64,000 bases of DNA from Olavius sp. associated proteobacterium Delta 1. GTDB lineage: Bacteria; Desulfobacterota; Desulfobacteria; Desulfobacterales; JAFDCJ01. Numbering within the stretch: the first letter of the stretch is position 1; every line of letters starts with the position of its first letter. Location: contig CACVKW010001104.1 of the NCBI GenBank assembly GCA_902749685.1, forward strand, positions 47,589 through 111,588, read 5' to 3'. Below are positions 7,409 through 15,481 of the stretch, piece after piece. Below the pieces are notes generated by a model, which saw only the letters and a program-made list of their open reading frames with translations, did no database searches and was not told the DNA's origin. The translations under genes and the position numbers were made by a program.

Positions 7409-7728
7409 ACCTTTTTCAATTTTCGCCCGCCCATATCTTATACAGCCGCATTAAGAAACCATTTCCGAAATTCCTTTAGTTTTTTAGCGATTTAGTATAA
7501 TAGATTACCCTTTGTGCAATACACAAAAGTTCTAATGGTAAAATATCTAAGCAGTCGGTTATAATAAAATTAAAAAACCAAAAATAAAAAATGCGAAGCA
7601 TAATGAATTAATCTGCCGGAACTTCGATTTAAAAACATGCTTATAATAAAAAAAAATTGGCAATCCTAAATGGGCTATTTTTCAGGGCGGAATAATTAAC
7701 CAATCAACTTTGACCCATAGAGGAGATC
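7409..7728 (+). other. AT-rich spacer upstream of lutABC with a short palindrome
   Basis: This 320-bp AT-rich region has no ORF of note. TTTGTG-N5-CACAAA at 7511-7527 is a perfect 6-bp inverted repeat that could be an operator for the lut operon, about 200 bp from lutA. I could not choose a promoter with confidence. The lutA Shine-Dalgarno site (GAGGAGAT) ends at the region's right side. Confidence 0.35.
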
Positions 7729-8493
7729 ATGCGCAACTATCCTGATAAGCCTGAAAAAGTTTATTATTTCGGCACCTGCCTGGCCGACATGTTTTATCCG
7801 GAGGCCGGATTGGCGGGTATCAAGTTGATCCAGCAACAGGGGGTCAAGGTCATATATCCGTCACAGCAAACCTGCTGCGGCCAACCGGCCTATAATTCCG
7901 GATTTCCGGCTGAAGCCAGGGCGGTAGCCCGGAAACAAATTGATATCTTTTACAAAGATTGTCCGATCGTGGTGCCGTCGGGCTCCTGCGCCGGGATGAT
8001 GCGGCACCATTACCCTGAATTGTTTGAGAATGATCCCGGCATCGCGGAGATTAAACAATTTTCAGAGAGAATCTATGAACTGTCCGAATTTCTGGTCAAT
8101 GTTTTAAACATCCAGCTTGAAGATCTGGGGGATCCCATCAAAGTAACCTGGCATTCATCCTGCCATGCCCTGCGCGAAATGAAGGTCACCGAAGATTCCA
8201 AATCATTAATCCGGCAATTAAAAAATGTTGAACTGGTGGATCTGGCAAACGAATACGAATGCTGCGGATTCGGGGGCACCTTTGCCATCAAGCAGCCGCA
8301 GCTTTCGGGCGTTATGGTTAACGATAAGGTCGATTATATTAAACAATCCGGTGCCAGCCGGGTGCTGTCAGGCGACTGCGGCTGTTTAGTGAATATTTCC
8401 GGCGCAATGGATTACAGAAATGAGCAGATTGCCGGCCAGCACCTGGCGGAATTTATCTGGGAGAGAACCAATGGCCAACCATCAAAGAGTTGA
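7729..8493 (+). CDS. lutA: Lactate utilization protein A, (Fe-S) oxidoreductase
   Basis: LutA is one of three cytoplasmic proteins that together oxidise L-lactate to pyruvate through iron-sulfur clusters. The 254-residue protein carries two cysteine-rich CCG domains. The first runs from YYFGTCLADMFYP to QTCCGQPAYNSG; the second contains SSCHALREM and ECCGFGGTFAIKQP, ending GDCGCLVN. These bind a non-cubane type cluster in related proteins. It starts at 7729 after GAGGAGATC and is followed by lutB with a 23-bp overlap. The order lutA-lutB-lutC is the standard one. The electron acceptor is not encoded here. Confidence 0.92.
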   Translation: MRNYPDKPEKVYYFGTCLADMFYPEAGLAGIKLIQQQGVKVIYPSQQTCCGQPAYNSGFPAEARAVARKQIDIFYKDCPIVVPSGSCAGMMRHHYPELFENDPGIAEIKQFSERIYELSEFLVNVLNIQLEDLGDPIKVTWHSSCHALREMKVTEDSKSLIRQLKNVELVDLANEYECCGFGGTFAIKQPQLSGVMVNDKVDYIKQSGASRVLSGDCGCLVNISGAMDYRNEQIAGQHLAEFIWERTNGQPSKS

Positions 8494-9901
8494 TTTTGAA
8501 AAAAATGTTTCCCGGGCGTTAAATGACGCCCAATTGAGAAAAAATTTCAAGTTTGCCATGGGTAACTTCGTCGTCAGACGCCGAACCATATTCCCCGATG
8601 CGGTTGAAACCGAAAAACTGAGAGCAACGGGCAATGCCATCAAAAAACGGGCCTTGAACAAGCTGCCGGAGCTTTTGGTACAGCTTGAAGAAAAGTGCAC
8701 CGCAAACGGCATCCAGGTGCACTGGGCCGAAACCACGGACGAGGCCAATCAGCAGGTTCTCAAAATCATGCAGGATCACAATGCCACTCGCATGGTCAAA
8801 GGCAAATCCATGGTTTCAGAGGAAATGCATCTGAATAAATTTTTACAGGCCCATGGCATCGAAGCCCTGGAATCCGATCTGGGAGAATTTATCGTCCAGT
8901 TGAACAATGAGACACCCTCCCACATCATTGTGCCTGCCATCCATAAAAACAAAGACCAGATAGCCCGGATTTTTCATGAAAAATTACCGGACACGCCCTA
9001 TACGGAAGATGTCCAGGAGCTCAATGCCATTGCGCGCAAAACACTGCGCCAAAAATTTTATGAGGCCGACGTCGGGTTGAGCGGCGTCAACTTTGCAGTT
9101 GCTGAAACCGGCACCTTGTTCCTGGTGGAAAATGAAGGCAACGGCCGCATGTGCACCACCGCCCCGCCGGTCCACATTGCGCTTATGGGGCTGGAAAAAG
9201 TTGTCGAAAAGCTGGAGGATATTCCACCCATGATGCGGCTGCTGATCGGTTCCGCCACCGGCCAGTTGGTCACCACCTATATGAACATGATCACCTCGCC
9301 CCGCAAAAAAGACGAGAAAGACGGTCCCAAAGAAGTGCATTTGATCATCCTGGACAATGGGCGCTCGAAAATTTATACCGACGACCAGCGGCGCCAGACC
9401 CTGCAATGCATCCGGTGCGGCACCTGTCTCAACCACTGCCCAGTTTACACGCGCATTGGCGGCCATGCCTATGGTTTTATTTATCCCGGTCCCATCGGAA
9501 AAATATTAAACCCCCAGGTCGAAGGACTGGAAGCCGCCGGGTTTCTGGCCACCGCGTCCAGTCTGTGCAACGCCTGCGAAGAAGTCTGCCCGGTTAAAAT
9601 TCCCATTCCGGAGCTGTTGCGCCGCATCCGGAACGAAAGCTACGCCAACGATTCCGCAAACAACATGGATGGACGGGGGTATAAAAGAAACTGGCTTGAG
9701 GTTATTACCTGGAGAGCATGGTCCATTGTAAACACCCATTCGTGGATCAATGCCGCCGGATTAAAAATACTGACGACCCTGGGATTGAAACCGCCCCGCA
9801 TGGGACCACTGAAAAATTGGACTCAATACCGCACGGCCCCTGAATTTGCCCGCCAAAGCCTGCATGAATTAGTCAAACAAAATGGAGTCGACAATGAGTG
9901 A
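8471..9901 (+). CDS. lutB: Lactate utilization protein B, ferredoxin-type subunit
   Basis: LutB is the large iron-sulfur subunit of the lactate oxidation complex. Its LUD domain is visible in GVNFAVAETGTLFLVENEGNGRM. It is followed by two ferredoxin-like cluster motifs, QCIRCGTCLNHCPVY and SLCNACEEVCPVKIP, and a C-terminal helical region. I place the start at the ATG at 8471 (MANHQRVDFEK), preceded by GGGAGAG. Longer reading from 8420 would only translate part of lutA. Length from this start is 476 residues, normal for the family. The stop overlaps the lutC start by 8 bp. Confidence 0.93.
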   Translation: MANHQRVDFEKNVSRALNDAQLRKNFKFAMGNFVVRRRTIFPDAVETEKLRATGNAIKKRALNKLPELLVQLEEKCTANGIQVHWAETTDEANQQVLKIMQDHNATRMVKGKSMVSEEMHLNKFLQAHGIEALESDLGEFIVQLNNETPSHIIVPAIHKNKDQIARIFHEKLPDTPYTEDVQELNAIARKTLRQKFYEADVGLSGVNFAVAETGTLFLVENEGNGRMCTTAPPVHIALMGLEKVVEKLEDIPPMMRLLIGSATGQLVTTYMNMITSPRKKDEKDGPKEVHLIILDNGRSKIYTDDQRRQTLQCIRCGTCLNHCPVYTRIGGHAYGFIYPGPIGKILNPQVEGLEAAGFLATASSLCNACEEVCPVKIPIPELLRRIRNESYANDSANNMDGRGYKRNWLEVITWRAWSIVNTHSWINAAGLKILTTLGLKPPRMGPLKNWTQYRTAPEFARQSLHELVKQNGVDNE

Positions 9902-10559
9902 GCAATCACGTGATCGCATATTTGCCAGATTAAAATCAGCTGCCGGCAGTGCAGCGGCACCTGTCGCCCAACCGGAGCCCCTGCCGAAGGTTGAATACAG
10001 TCACCCGCAAAAAATAGAAAAACTGAAAACACTGATGGAAGCCATGCGCACCGAAGTGCATATCACCAGTGAACAGGGCTGGCTGGGCTTGTTGGAAGAT
10101 ATATTAAGGCAGCGCAACATAAAAGATCTGCTGTATGGTCCCCAGACTCCAATCGGCGCCGCCCTGCAGCAAAAATTGCAAAACTCCGCCGATGATCTGC
10201 CGGAGCTTGTTCCTTATGATGTCGCGGTTGAAGAAATTAAGGAGCGGGTCTTTAACGTTGCGGCCGGAATCACATCCACCATGGGCGGCATCGCCGATAC
10301 CGGTGCGCTGATCTTATGGTCTTCAAAAGAAGAGCCGCGTCTGATGTCCCTGGTCCCGCCCATTCACATTGCCGTTCTGCAGGCCGATAAAATATACAAC
10401 TCCCTGCTGGAAGTCATGCAAAAGGAAAACTGGTCCGCCAACATGCCCACCAATGCCTTTTTGATATCAGGCCCCTCAAAAACAGCGGACATCGAGTTGG
10501 TCCTGGCCTTCGGCGTGCACGGGCCCAAGGAGTTGATTGTGCTAATTGTTGAGAATTGA
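9894..10559 (+). CDS. lutC: Lactate utilization protein C (LUD domain)
   Basis: LutC is the third Lut protein, a LUD-domain protein with no cluster of its own. The core contains VAAGITSTMGGIADTGALILWS and SLVPPIHIAVLQADKIYNSL, matching the LUD domain, and the end VLAFGVHGPKELIVLIVE is characteristic. The start is the ATG at 9894, with GGAG six bases upstream inside lutB; an ATG at 9882 is also in frame but lacks a site. Together with lutAB it completes a lactate oxidation operon. The downstream flank begins directly with a CAGAGGACAGATGACAG-type repeat. Confidence 0.92.
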   Translation: MSEQSRDRIFARLKSAAGSAAAPVAQPEPLPKVEYSHPQKIEKLKTLMEAMRTEVHITSEQGWLGLLEDILRQRNIKDLLYGPQTPIGAALQQKLQNSADDLPELVPYDVAVEEIKERVFNVAAGITSTMGGIADTGALILWSSKEEPRLMSLVPPIHIAVLQADKIYNSLLEVMQKENWSANMPTNAFLISGPSKTADIELVLAFGVHGPKELIVLIVEN

Positions 10560-10622
10560 GAGAACAGACGACAGATGACAGAAGTCAGAGGTCAGAAGAC
10601 AGAGAACAGATGACAGAGAGAA
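10560..10622. repeat. GACAGATGACAGAAG-type low-complexity repeat
   Basis: Degenerate iterations of ACAGATGACAGAAGTCAGAGG follow the lutC stop. The same word occurs at 20385-20416 and 30684-30722. It has no coding signature and does not form an obvious hairpin. Confidence 0.65.
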
Positions 10623-10677
10623 ATAGAGAAATAGGGGTAAATAATGCTTGACCTTTTTGATTACCTGATATGATCGA

Positions 10678-11166
10678 ATGGAGCGAACAAAAAATACAGG
10701 TAAAAATATAAGTATAAGGAGGCAGACCTATGACAAGGACATCACGATTGATCATTTTTACGTTGGATATACCAAGAATCTCAAGCTAAGATTTGAGAAG
10801 CATAATAATGGATATATTGAGTCTACCAAAAATCGACCCCCGCTTAAACGAATCTATTATGAAGCCGGTGCAATAAACCGTCCTGACAAGCTGCAAGTCA
10901 AGGTTATTGATGGCAAAGTTGTTGCAAAAGAGCGCAAAAAAGAATTTGAAATAAGCCGTATCAGTCGTTTCAGATACCGCACCCGCTATTTTACGGATTC
11001 GGGCATCATCGGGTCAAAGGAATTTGTAGCCATCAATTATCAGCGGTTTAAACATTTATTAGGGAAGGTACCGGAGTCAGGTCTTTATTTTTCACTATTT
11101 ATTCACCGTCGCCTGAATACCCTGCAGCTTGCTGCGGGGAGCTTCATTAAATACAGTGAAAAATAA
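10678..11166 (+). pseudogene. Chimeric relic: GIY-YIG nuclease core joined to a RAYT transposase fragment
   Basis: The reading frame splices pieces of two families. Residues ~25-58 (FYVGYTKNLKLRFEKHNNG, then STKNRPPLKRIYYEA) match the middle of small single-domain GIY-YIG nucleases, but the first strand with the GIY motif is missing. From ~72 on, FRYRTRYFTDSGIIGSKEFV resembles the C-terminal end of REP-associated tyrosine transposases (IS200-like), which typically read CRVRYFTDG-IGS-EFV. The last ~16 residues are encoded by a REP-like palindrome. No good Shine-Dalgarno site or family-like start exists. I read this as a decayed composite rather than a working gene. Confidence 0.7.
11117..11150. 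repeat. REP-like palindrome, copy 1
   Basis: ATACCCTGCAGCTTGCTGCG continues into GGGAGCTTCATTAA. A near-identical unit lies at 58596-58630, where CCCCGCGGC/GCCGCGGGG forms a perfect stem. This copy lies directly behind the RAYT-like fragment, the usual association of REP elements with RAYT transposases. Confidence 0.65.
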
Positions 11167-11280
11167 AAATCCGACCCCATTTTTATATTCGCAATCATGT
11201 TTGCCCGCAGGAGCGTCCTGAAACTCATGGTATATGATACAAGATTCAGGTAGCAGCAGACATACCCTCCAGCAATGAAT

Positions 11281-11313
11281 AAGGCAGGGCCGAATGATGA
11301 ACGACCCTGCCTT
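11281..11313 (-). terminator. Hairpin downstream of the tannase-family gene
   Basis: AAGGCAGGG at 11281 pairs with CCCTGCCTT ending at 11313 over a 15-base loop. It is 48 bp beyond the esterase stop on the minus strand. The T-rich tail is weak, so intrinsic termination is plausible rather than certain. Confidence 0.5.
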
Positions 11314-11360
11314 GAGTCATGGAAAACGATAGATCCATCGGTAATGGATACGATTAGGCT

Positions 11361-12992
11361 TTAGTCATCGTCTGATCGCCACCTCCACTTCCGCTTTTTA
11401 TTGCATCTCCAACAGCCGTGATCATCGTCATCCGGGTCCACGCATTTAAAATTAGCAGCATCATCTATACTGCCTCTACCCTTATATTCAGCGACTTTAG
11501 GATAAGGGCAAAGGGGGCGAGTCCTGGTAACATCTTCGTCTTCGATGTGGGCGCCGATAATGGCTTTGGGCGCTTTACCCTTTTCAACCCAGTTCACAAG
11601 CGGTGTGAACCAATCGACATTGTCACAACCTACACCACCTCGACAATGGAACATGCCTGGAACCATGTAGAGCCTGTAAAATTCCTTTGTTTCCCTATCG
11701 CCCATGAACCCGAGAACATCCTCATAGTAATTGACTGTCATAAGAGGGGTAAGTGCTGTGTCGGCCCAACCGTGGTAACCGATCATTTTTCCACCAAGAC
11801 ACTTAAATGCCGATAAATCCGGGTTAACAGCGTCCAGAATCGATGAGTAAATCATTTTCTGGGGATCTTCGTCAAAGTTATAGTCCCTCCAGTTATAGTC
11901 CGGCCCGGCGTCGGGAATAAAGGCCATATACTGCATGAAAGTCTCCCCATATACTAGCTGGTTACTAGAACCTGGTGTTCCATCAGTACCTTCGCGAATA
12001 ACCCATCCATCCCAACCACTTCTCGGTGCAAAGACTTCGGCACCAGGCGGCTGTCCTGGGAAAAGCAATTCACCAGAAGAGGTCGTCACACCGCCATAAA
12101 TTTTTTTCAAAGCCTCCCTTTGGGCAGCCGTGAAACAATCCGGGTCAGATGAATCCTCACATTTGGGCAAATCAATGTCAGGATCAAAGGTGCAGTTACG
12201 GGGATCATCGATCAGTCCGTCCACCAGACCATCTTCGCCGTCGCAGTTGCTGTAGACTGCATCCGCCAGCGTATCAAGCTGATCAATACGTATGCGGCCA
12301 TCACCTTCTATGGCCTGGGCATTCCAAACGCCCCACATTTGTGTGCCTGAAAAATCCAGTACAGGAGCACCCGCTATGATTCCATCAAAATCAGATGGAT
12401 ATCGCTGTGCTTCCATCAAAGCTTGTCGACCGCCAGTTGAACAACCAACCCAGTAAGAATAAACAGGTGGTTCACAGTAATAGGCGTTAATGAGTTTTTT
12501 TGCCATCACAACAGTGTCATGCACTGCCCTGAAGGAATAATCGATTTCTTTTTGCTGACCAAGGGGTTTCTGATCGTAGGCGAAAGTAGCGAGAGGCTCT
12601 TCTGAGGCTTTGTGACCTGTATCCGTGCTTGCCGTAGCATAACCCATGCCGAGGCCAACGTTCATACCACTATAGCTGATTCTCCCAGCATATCCGCCAC
12701 CTCCTGCCATATAAAATCTTTCATTCCACTCAGTAGGAAGTTGAACGGCAAATCCGATCTCTGGCGCTATATTACCAACAACAAGACAATGTTCAGGTAA
12801 TGTCTCTGTAGCAGCAACCATTTCAGCCGAAATAATGCTCGACAAAGGCCCAAAATCCATAAGCATCAGGTCACCACATTCGTTACAAGGGTCCGGACGG
12901 GATCCATGACAAAAACCCATCCCGGGGGCTAACAACAGAACAGAAATTAGAAAAAGACCAGCGAATAGTATAATACGGATAACTGATTTCAT
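11361..12992 (-). CDS. Secreted tannase/feruloyl esterase family protein
   Basis: This is a predicted secreted alpha/beta hydrolase of the tannase and feruloyl esterase family, which cleaves esters of phenolic acids. The start is the ATG at 12992 behind GAAGGAGGG. The N-terminus is a signal peptide (MKSVIRIILFAGLF onward). The nucleophile elbow is VGCSTGGRQALMEAQRYP, followed by DFDGIIAGAP. Near the C-terminus YMVPGMFHCRGGVGCDN supplies the expected catalytic His between paired cysteines. The length of 543 residues is normal. The last ~25 residues are unusual, with an acidic run DPDDDD, then CWRC, then the basic KKRKWRWR and SDDD. No pathway partners are adjacent, so the substrate is open. 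Confidence 0.85.
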   Translation of the reverse strand: MKSVIRIILFAGLFLISVLLLAPGMGFCHGSRPDPCNECGDLMLMDFGPLSSIISAEMVAATETLPEHCLVVGNIAPEIGFAVQLPTEWNERFYMAGGGGYAGRISYSGMNVGLGMGYATASTDTGHKASEEPLATFAYDQKPLGQQKEIDYSFRAVHDTVVMAKKLINAYYCEPPVYSYWVGCSTGGRQALMEAQRYPSDFDGIIAGAPVLDFSGTQMWGVWNAQAIEGDGRIRIDQLDTLADAVYSNCDGEDGLVDGLIDDPRNCTFDPDIDLPKCEDSSDPDCFTAAQREALKKIYGGVTTSSGELLFPGQPPGAEVFAPRSGWDGWVIREGTDGTPGSSNQLVYGETFMQYMAFIPDAGPDYNWRDYNFDEDPQKMIYSSILDAVNPDLSAFKCLGGKMIGYHGWADTALTPLMTVNYYEDVLGFMGDRETKEFYRLYMVPGMFHCRGGVGCDNVDWFTPLVNWVEKGKAPKAIIGAHIEDEDVTRTRPLCPYPKVAEYKGRGSIDDAANFKCVDPDDDDHGCWRCNKKRKWRWRSDDD

Positions 12993-13481
12993 TGTATCCC
13001 TCCTTCGTGTAAAAGGTTCATTCCTAATTCCCACACGACCAATATTTCTGTTTGACTATTGACCCACGGAAGAAATGAGGCCTAAGATTCTGACATGCGG
13101 TCCTACTTCAAATAATCTCTTCTGCGTATTATCAGTTTGAACGGGATTAATCCTGAATCGTTAGAGAAGGAATGACGGTGCCATTTTGATTTCCCAGGCT
13201 CCCAACAGAAAATAATTCTGTCAGGAGCAACGTATGCACAATTTGAGAGGTATCCCCATGCTGCTACCTCCTTTATTTGAGCAAAAAATATTGAGTGGAA
13301 AGAGGATCCAAGGCTTTAAAATAATTATAATTGTTAAAGCACTGCGGCACGGTCCTTTCAGTTGGTTACGGGCAACCGACAACGGCCGTACCGCAGGTAC
13401 CTGTCTACTGTGATGAGCTAAACTGAGCTGAAGCCGCTTCCGGAATTCCATTGGCGTTTATCCGCCGAAGGCGGCCATTAA
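12993..13481. other. Spacer upstream of the esterase gene
   Basis: About 490 bp lie between the esterase start and the terminator of the PEBP gene. I see no convincing ORF. A small inverted repeat (ACAGAA/TTCTGT) lies near 13204-13220. The strong Shine-Dalgarno site of the esterase is at the left edge, but I could not pick its promoter. Confidence 0.3.
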
Positions 13482-13515
13482 AAGATTGGGCTGCGGTTAC
13501 ACAGCTCAATCTTTT
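13482..13515 (-). terminator. Terminator hairpin of the PEBP gene
   Basis: AAAAGATTG...CAATCTTTT forms a stem with an inner GCTG/CAGC pairing. It overlaps the last base pairs of the PEBP stop codon on the minus strand. Confidence 0.65.
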
Positions 13516-14062
13516 ATCTTTGATAAAGCCCGACCAACTCCGTCTTTTCCAGGATGTGTCCTTCCATTGCTTTTTCGAGCGGTGCCTTTTTGGGCTGGCT
13601 TAGATCCGGCAGCACTGTGTCCAGGGCATATAATTTGTGAAAATAGCGGTGTTTTCCAACCGGCGGACAGGGTCCTCCGTAACCCGTTCGCCCCCAGTCG
13701 TTGGAACCCTGCAGGGTTCCGGCCGGAAGCGCTGCATCCCTGACGCCTTCGGGCAGACCGCCGGCATCGGCGGGCAGGTTGTACAGTACCCAGTGAACCC
13801 AGGTCATACGAGGATTAGCCGGATCGGGCGCATCCGGATCGTCGACGATCAATGCGAAACTTTTTGTACCTGCCGGCGCATCGGTCCAGGCCAGGGCCGG
13901 GGAGATATCCTTGCCGTCGCAGGTGAACTGCCCCGGAATGTCCGCATTGTTTTCAAATTGGGGTGATGTAAGCTTCATGGCGCCTCCCTTTTGTTGTGCA
14001 TTGACGAAGGTGGTGATCAAAAACACCGCTGCCAGTCCCGATATGAGTAATCGAAACCTCAT
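13514..14062 (-). CDS. YbhB/YbcL-type phosphatidylethanolamine-binding (PEBP) protein, exported
   Basis: This is a member of the bacterial YbhB/YbcL branch of the Raf-kinase-inhibitor-like PEBP fold, a small ligand-binding protein whose bacterial role is poorly known. Motifs are LTSPQFENNADIPGQFTCDG, SPALAWTDAPAGTKSFALI, VDDPDAPDP, WVHWVLYNLP and YGGPCPPVGKHRYFHKLYAL. The ATG at 14062 is preceded by GGGGGACA, and the first ~27 residues form a cleavable signal peptide ending VNAQQ, so the product is periplasmic. A terminator overlaps the stop, so the gene appears monocistronic. Confidence 0.92.
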   Translation of the reverse strand: MRFRLLISGLAAVFLITTFVNAQQKGGAMKLTSPQFENNADIPGQFTCDGKDISPALAWTDAPAGTKSFALIVDDPDAPDPANPRMTWVHWVLYNLPADAGGLPEGVRDAALPAGTLQGSNDWGRTGYGGPCPPVGKHRYFHKLYALDTVLPDLSQPKKAPLEKAMEGHILEKTELVGLYQR

Positions 14063-14559
14063 CGTTCTGTCCCCCAAATAGAGGCTAGGTCATAATTCAT
14101 GACAGCACTGAATTTGTGTCTGTCATGCCGAACCCCCAATCAAGTTGAGGGCAGGCCCGATCCGGCATCCACTAAAGACGTCGGGCAGTTTAATTGTGGG
14201 TAAGTCAGGTGCTCGTTTTTCGGAAAATTGATCGGGACGGTTGCTGGGGCGTTGGATGAATCTATCAGCAGCGGCGTGCGGGGGAAAAATAAGCTGTACG
14301 GATTATCGGGTTACTTTCAATCGCGGTCCGGGATTTGATACAGTATGCCCCTTCCTAAACTTTTTTTGTTATATTTGACAAAGCGAAGGTTGTCAAGTAG
14401 GCATCCAACCATGTGCGGCATTTCACCGCAGCCTGCGATATACTCAAGGGTGGGCAGCAATTTTATGGGTTCATGCCAATGTATTCGTTGAAGCGACTAT
14501 CTGAAATATTATGAAAAATCGATCGTATTTATCAGTCCAAAATTTTCCGCCATAAAGAT
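14063..14559. other. Spacer with a REP-like inverted repeat
   Basis: About 500 bp lie upstream of the PEBP gene. ATGCCG at 14125-14130 and CGGCAT at 14163-14168 form the ends of a GTCATGCCG...CCGGCATCC unit of the common REP-like type. Nothing else could be recognised. Confidence 0.4.
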
Positions 14560-14760
14560 ATGGGATCAGATGATTTGAATTCTATGCTCAAACAAGCCAA
14601 CAGCTCGGGATCTAAAAAGGATATCAGAACCCGCCAGCATCTAATGGAAAGATCATTTGCACAAGCCACATGCTATGGATTCAAACGCGCACGCTGGCGA
14701 AGACTGGCGGGTTCAAATTCAGGAATACCTTACGGCTACAACCCGAAAAGATCTGACCCC
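14560..14760 (+). pseudogene. Frameshifted C-terminal remnant of an IS1182-like transposase
   Basis: In one frame (about 14617-14706) the translation reads RQHLMERSFAQA and FKRARWRRL. In the next frame (about 14705-14755) it continues WRVQIQEYLTATTRK. Joined, this matches the C-terminal end of IS1182-family (DDE) transposases, where HLMERSFA, a GL-RAR-RGL segment and a VQ-QLLTAA-QN helix follow one another. The shift lies after RWRRL. The N-terminal domain and the catalytic acids are absent. It is a dead relic; no terminal inverted repeats were found. Confidence 0.7.
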
Positions 14761-14931
14761 TTGCCACAGTCCGGGAATAATTCCCGCTTTTGGGAATTTT
14801 CCACAGAAAAATGAACATTTTCCCCTATGGACAATGTCCGCGAAATTAGAGATAAATAACAAGCTGAGTAAACGTTTACGGTGGAATTGACCAATAATTA
14901 TTAACCTGAGAAGGGTCTTGGATATTTGGAA

Positions 14932-15261
14932 ATGGACATCAATTCAGATAAAAGAGCTTTTGAACGTCGCGACTGCAACGCATTGATTGAATTTTCATAT
15001 TTTAATCAAACAAACAGTTATGACGCAATGGTACTGAATTGCGGTGCCGGCGGCATGTGTTTTCAATCCAACCTTAATTTGCAGCCCGGAGCAACCGTTT
15101 GCATTCGCGTGAAAGAATTCCAGTGCTCCGGCTCTCAGAAGGATAATGCCGACGGCTTGCGCTGCATGAGCATCGCGGAGGTAAAATGGTGCAATGACCT
15201 GCCCAGTATTGAATCCGCCGGCTATGGTGTCGGCGTCAAATATCAACCACCGGCCTATTAG
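14932..15261 (+). CDS. PilZ-domain protein (putative cyclic di-GMP receptor)
   Basis: This small PilZ-domain protein is probably a cyclic di-GMP effector. It opens INSDKRAFERRDCNALIEF, giving the RxxxR-type binding element (RAFERR). It follows with VLNCGAGGMCF in place of the usual DxSxxG turn, so the aspartate and serine positions are altered and ligand binding is uncertain. The remaining strands and the closing YGVGVKYQPP fit the barrel. Six cysteines in 109 residues is unusual for the family. The ATG at 14932 is taken as the start; the Shine-Dalgarno site is weak. It stands alone, so its target is unknown. Confidence 0.78.
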   Translation: MDINSDKRAFERRDCNALIEFSYFNQTNSYDAMVLNCGAGGMCFQSNLNLQPGATVCIRVKEFQCSGSQKDNADGLRCMSIAEVKWCNDLPSIESAGYGVGVKYQPPAY

Positions 15262-15434
15262 CGCCCGCACAGCAGAAATCCGCCAGTTTAGCGTTCGAAG
15301 ACGACGAGCAATTTGGATCACACTTATTTCGGTTGGGCCGGTAGTGTAGAGCCCGGCCGGCACCATCGTTATCGTAATCAGTGAACCTCCTTTCTTATCG
15401 AGTTCGACAACATGCAAAACTCAAGCGGGTGATC

Positions 15435-15462
15435 AAAAACGGGCGCTTATAAAGCGCCCGTT
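15435..15462 (-). terminator. Rho-independent terminator of the SBBP protein gene
   Basis: A GGGCGCTT/AAGCGCCC stem with an A/T-rich loop is followed on the minus strand by TTTTT. It lies 20 bp past the stop of the gene at 15482. Confidence 0.85.
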
Positions 15463-15481
15463 AATTTAAAAAAATGTTCAC

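Noticed and set aside
13221..13451. Minus-strand frame of 76 codons upstream of the esterase
   Set aside because: No ribosome site, no family signal, and codon content unlike neighbours.
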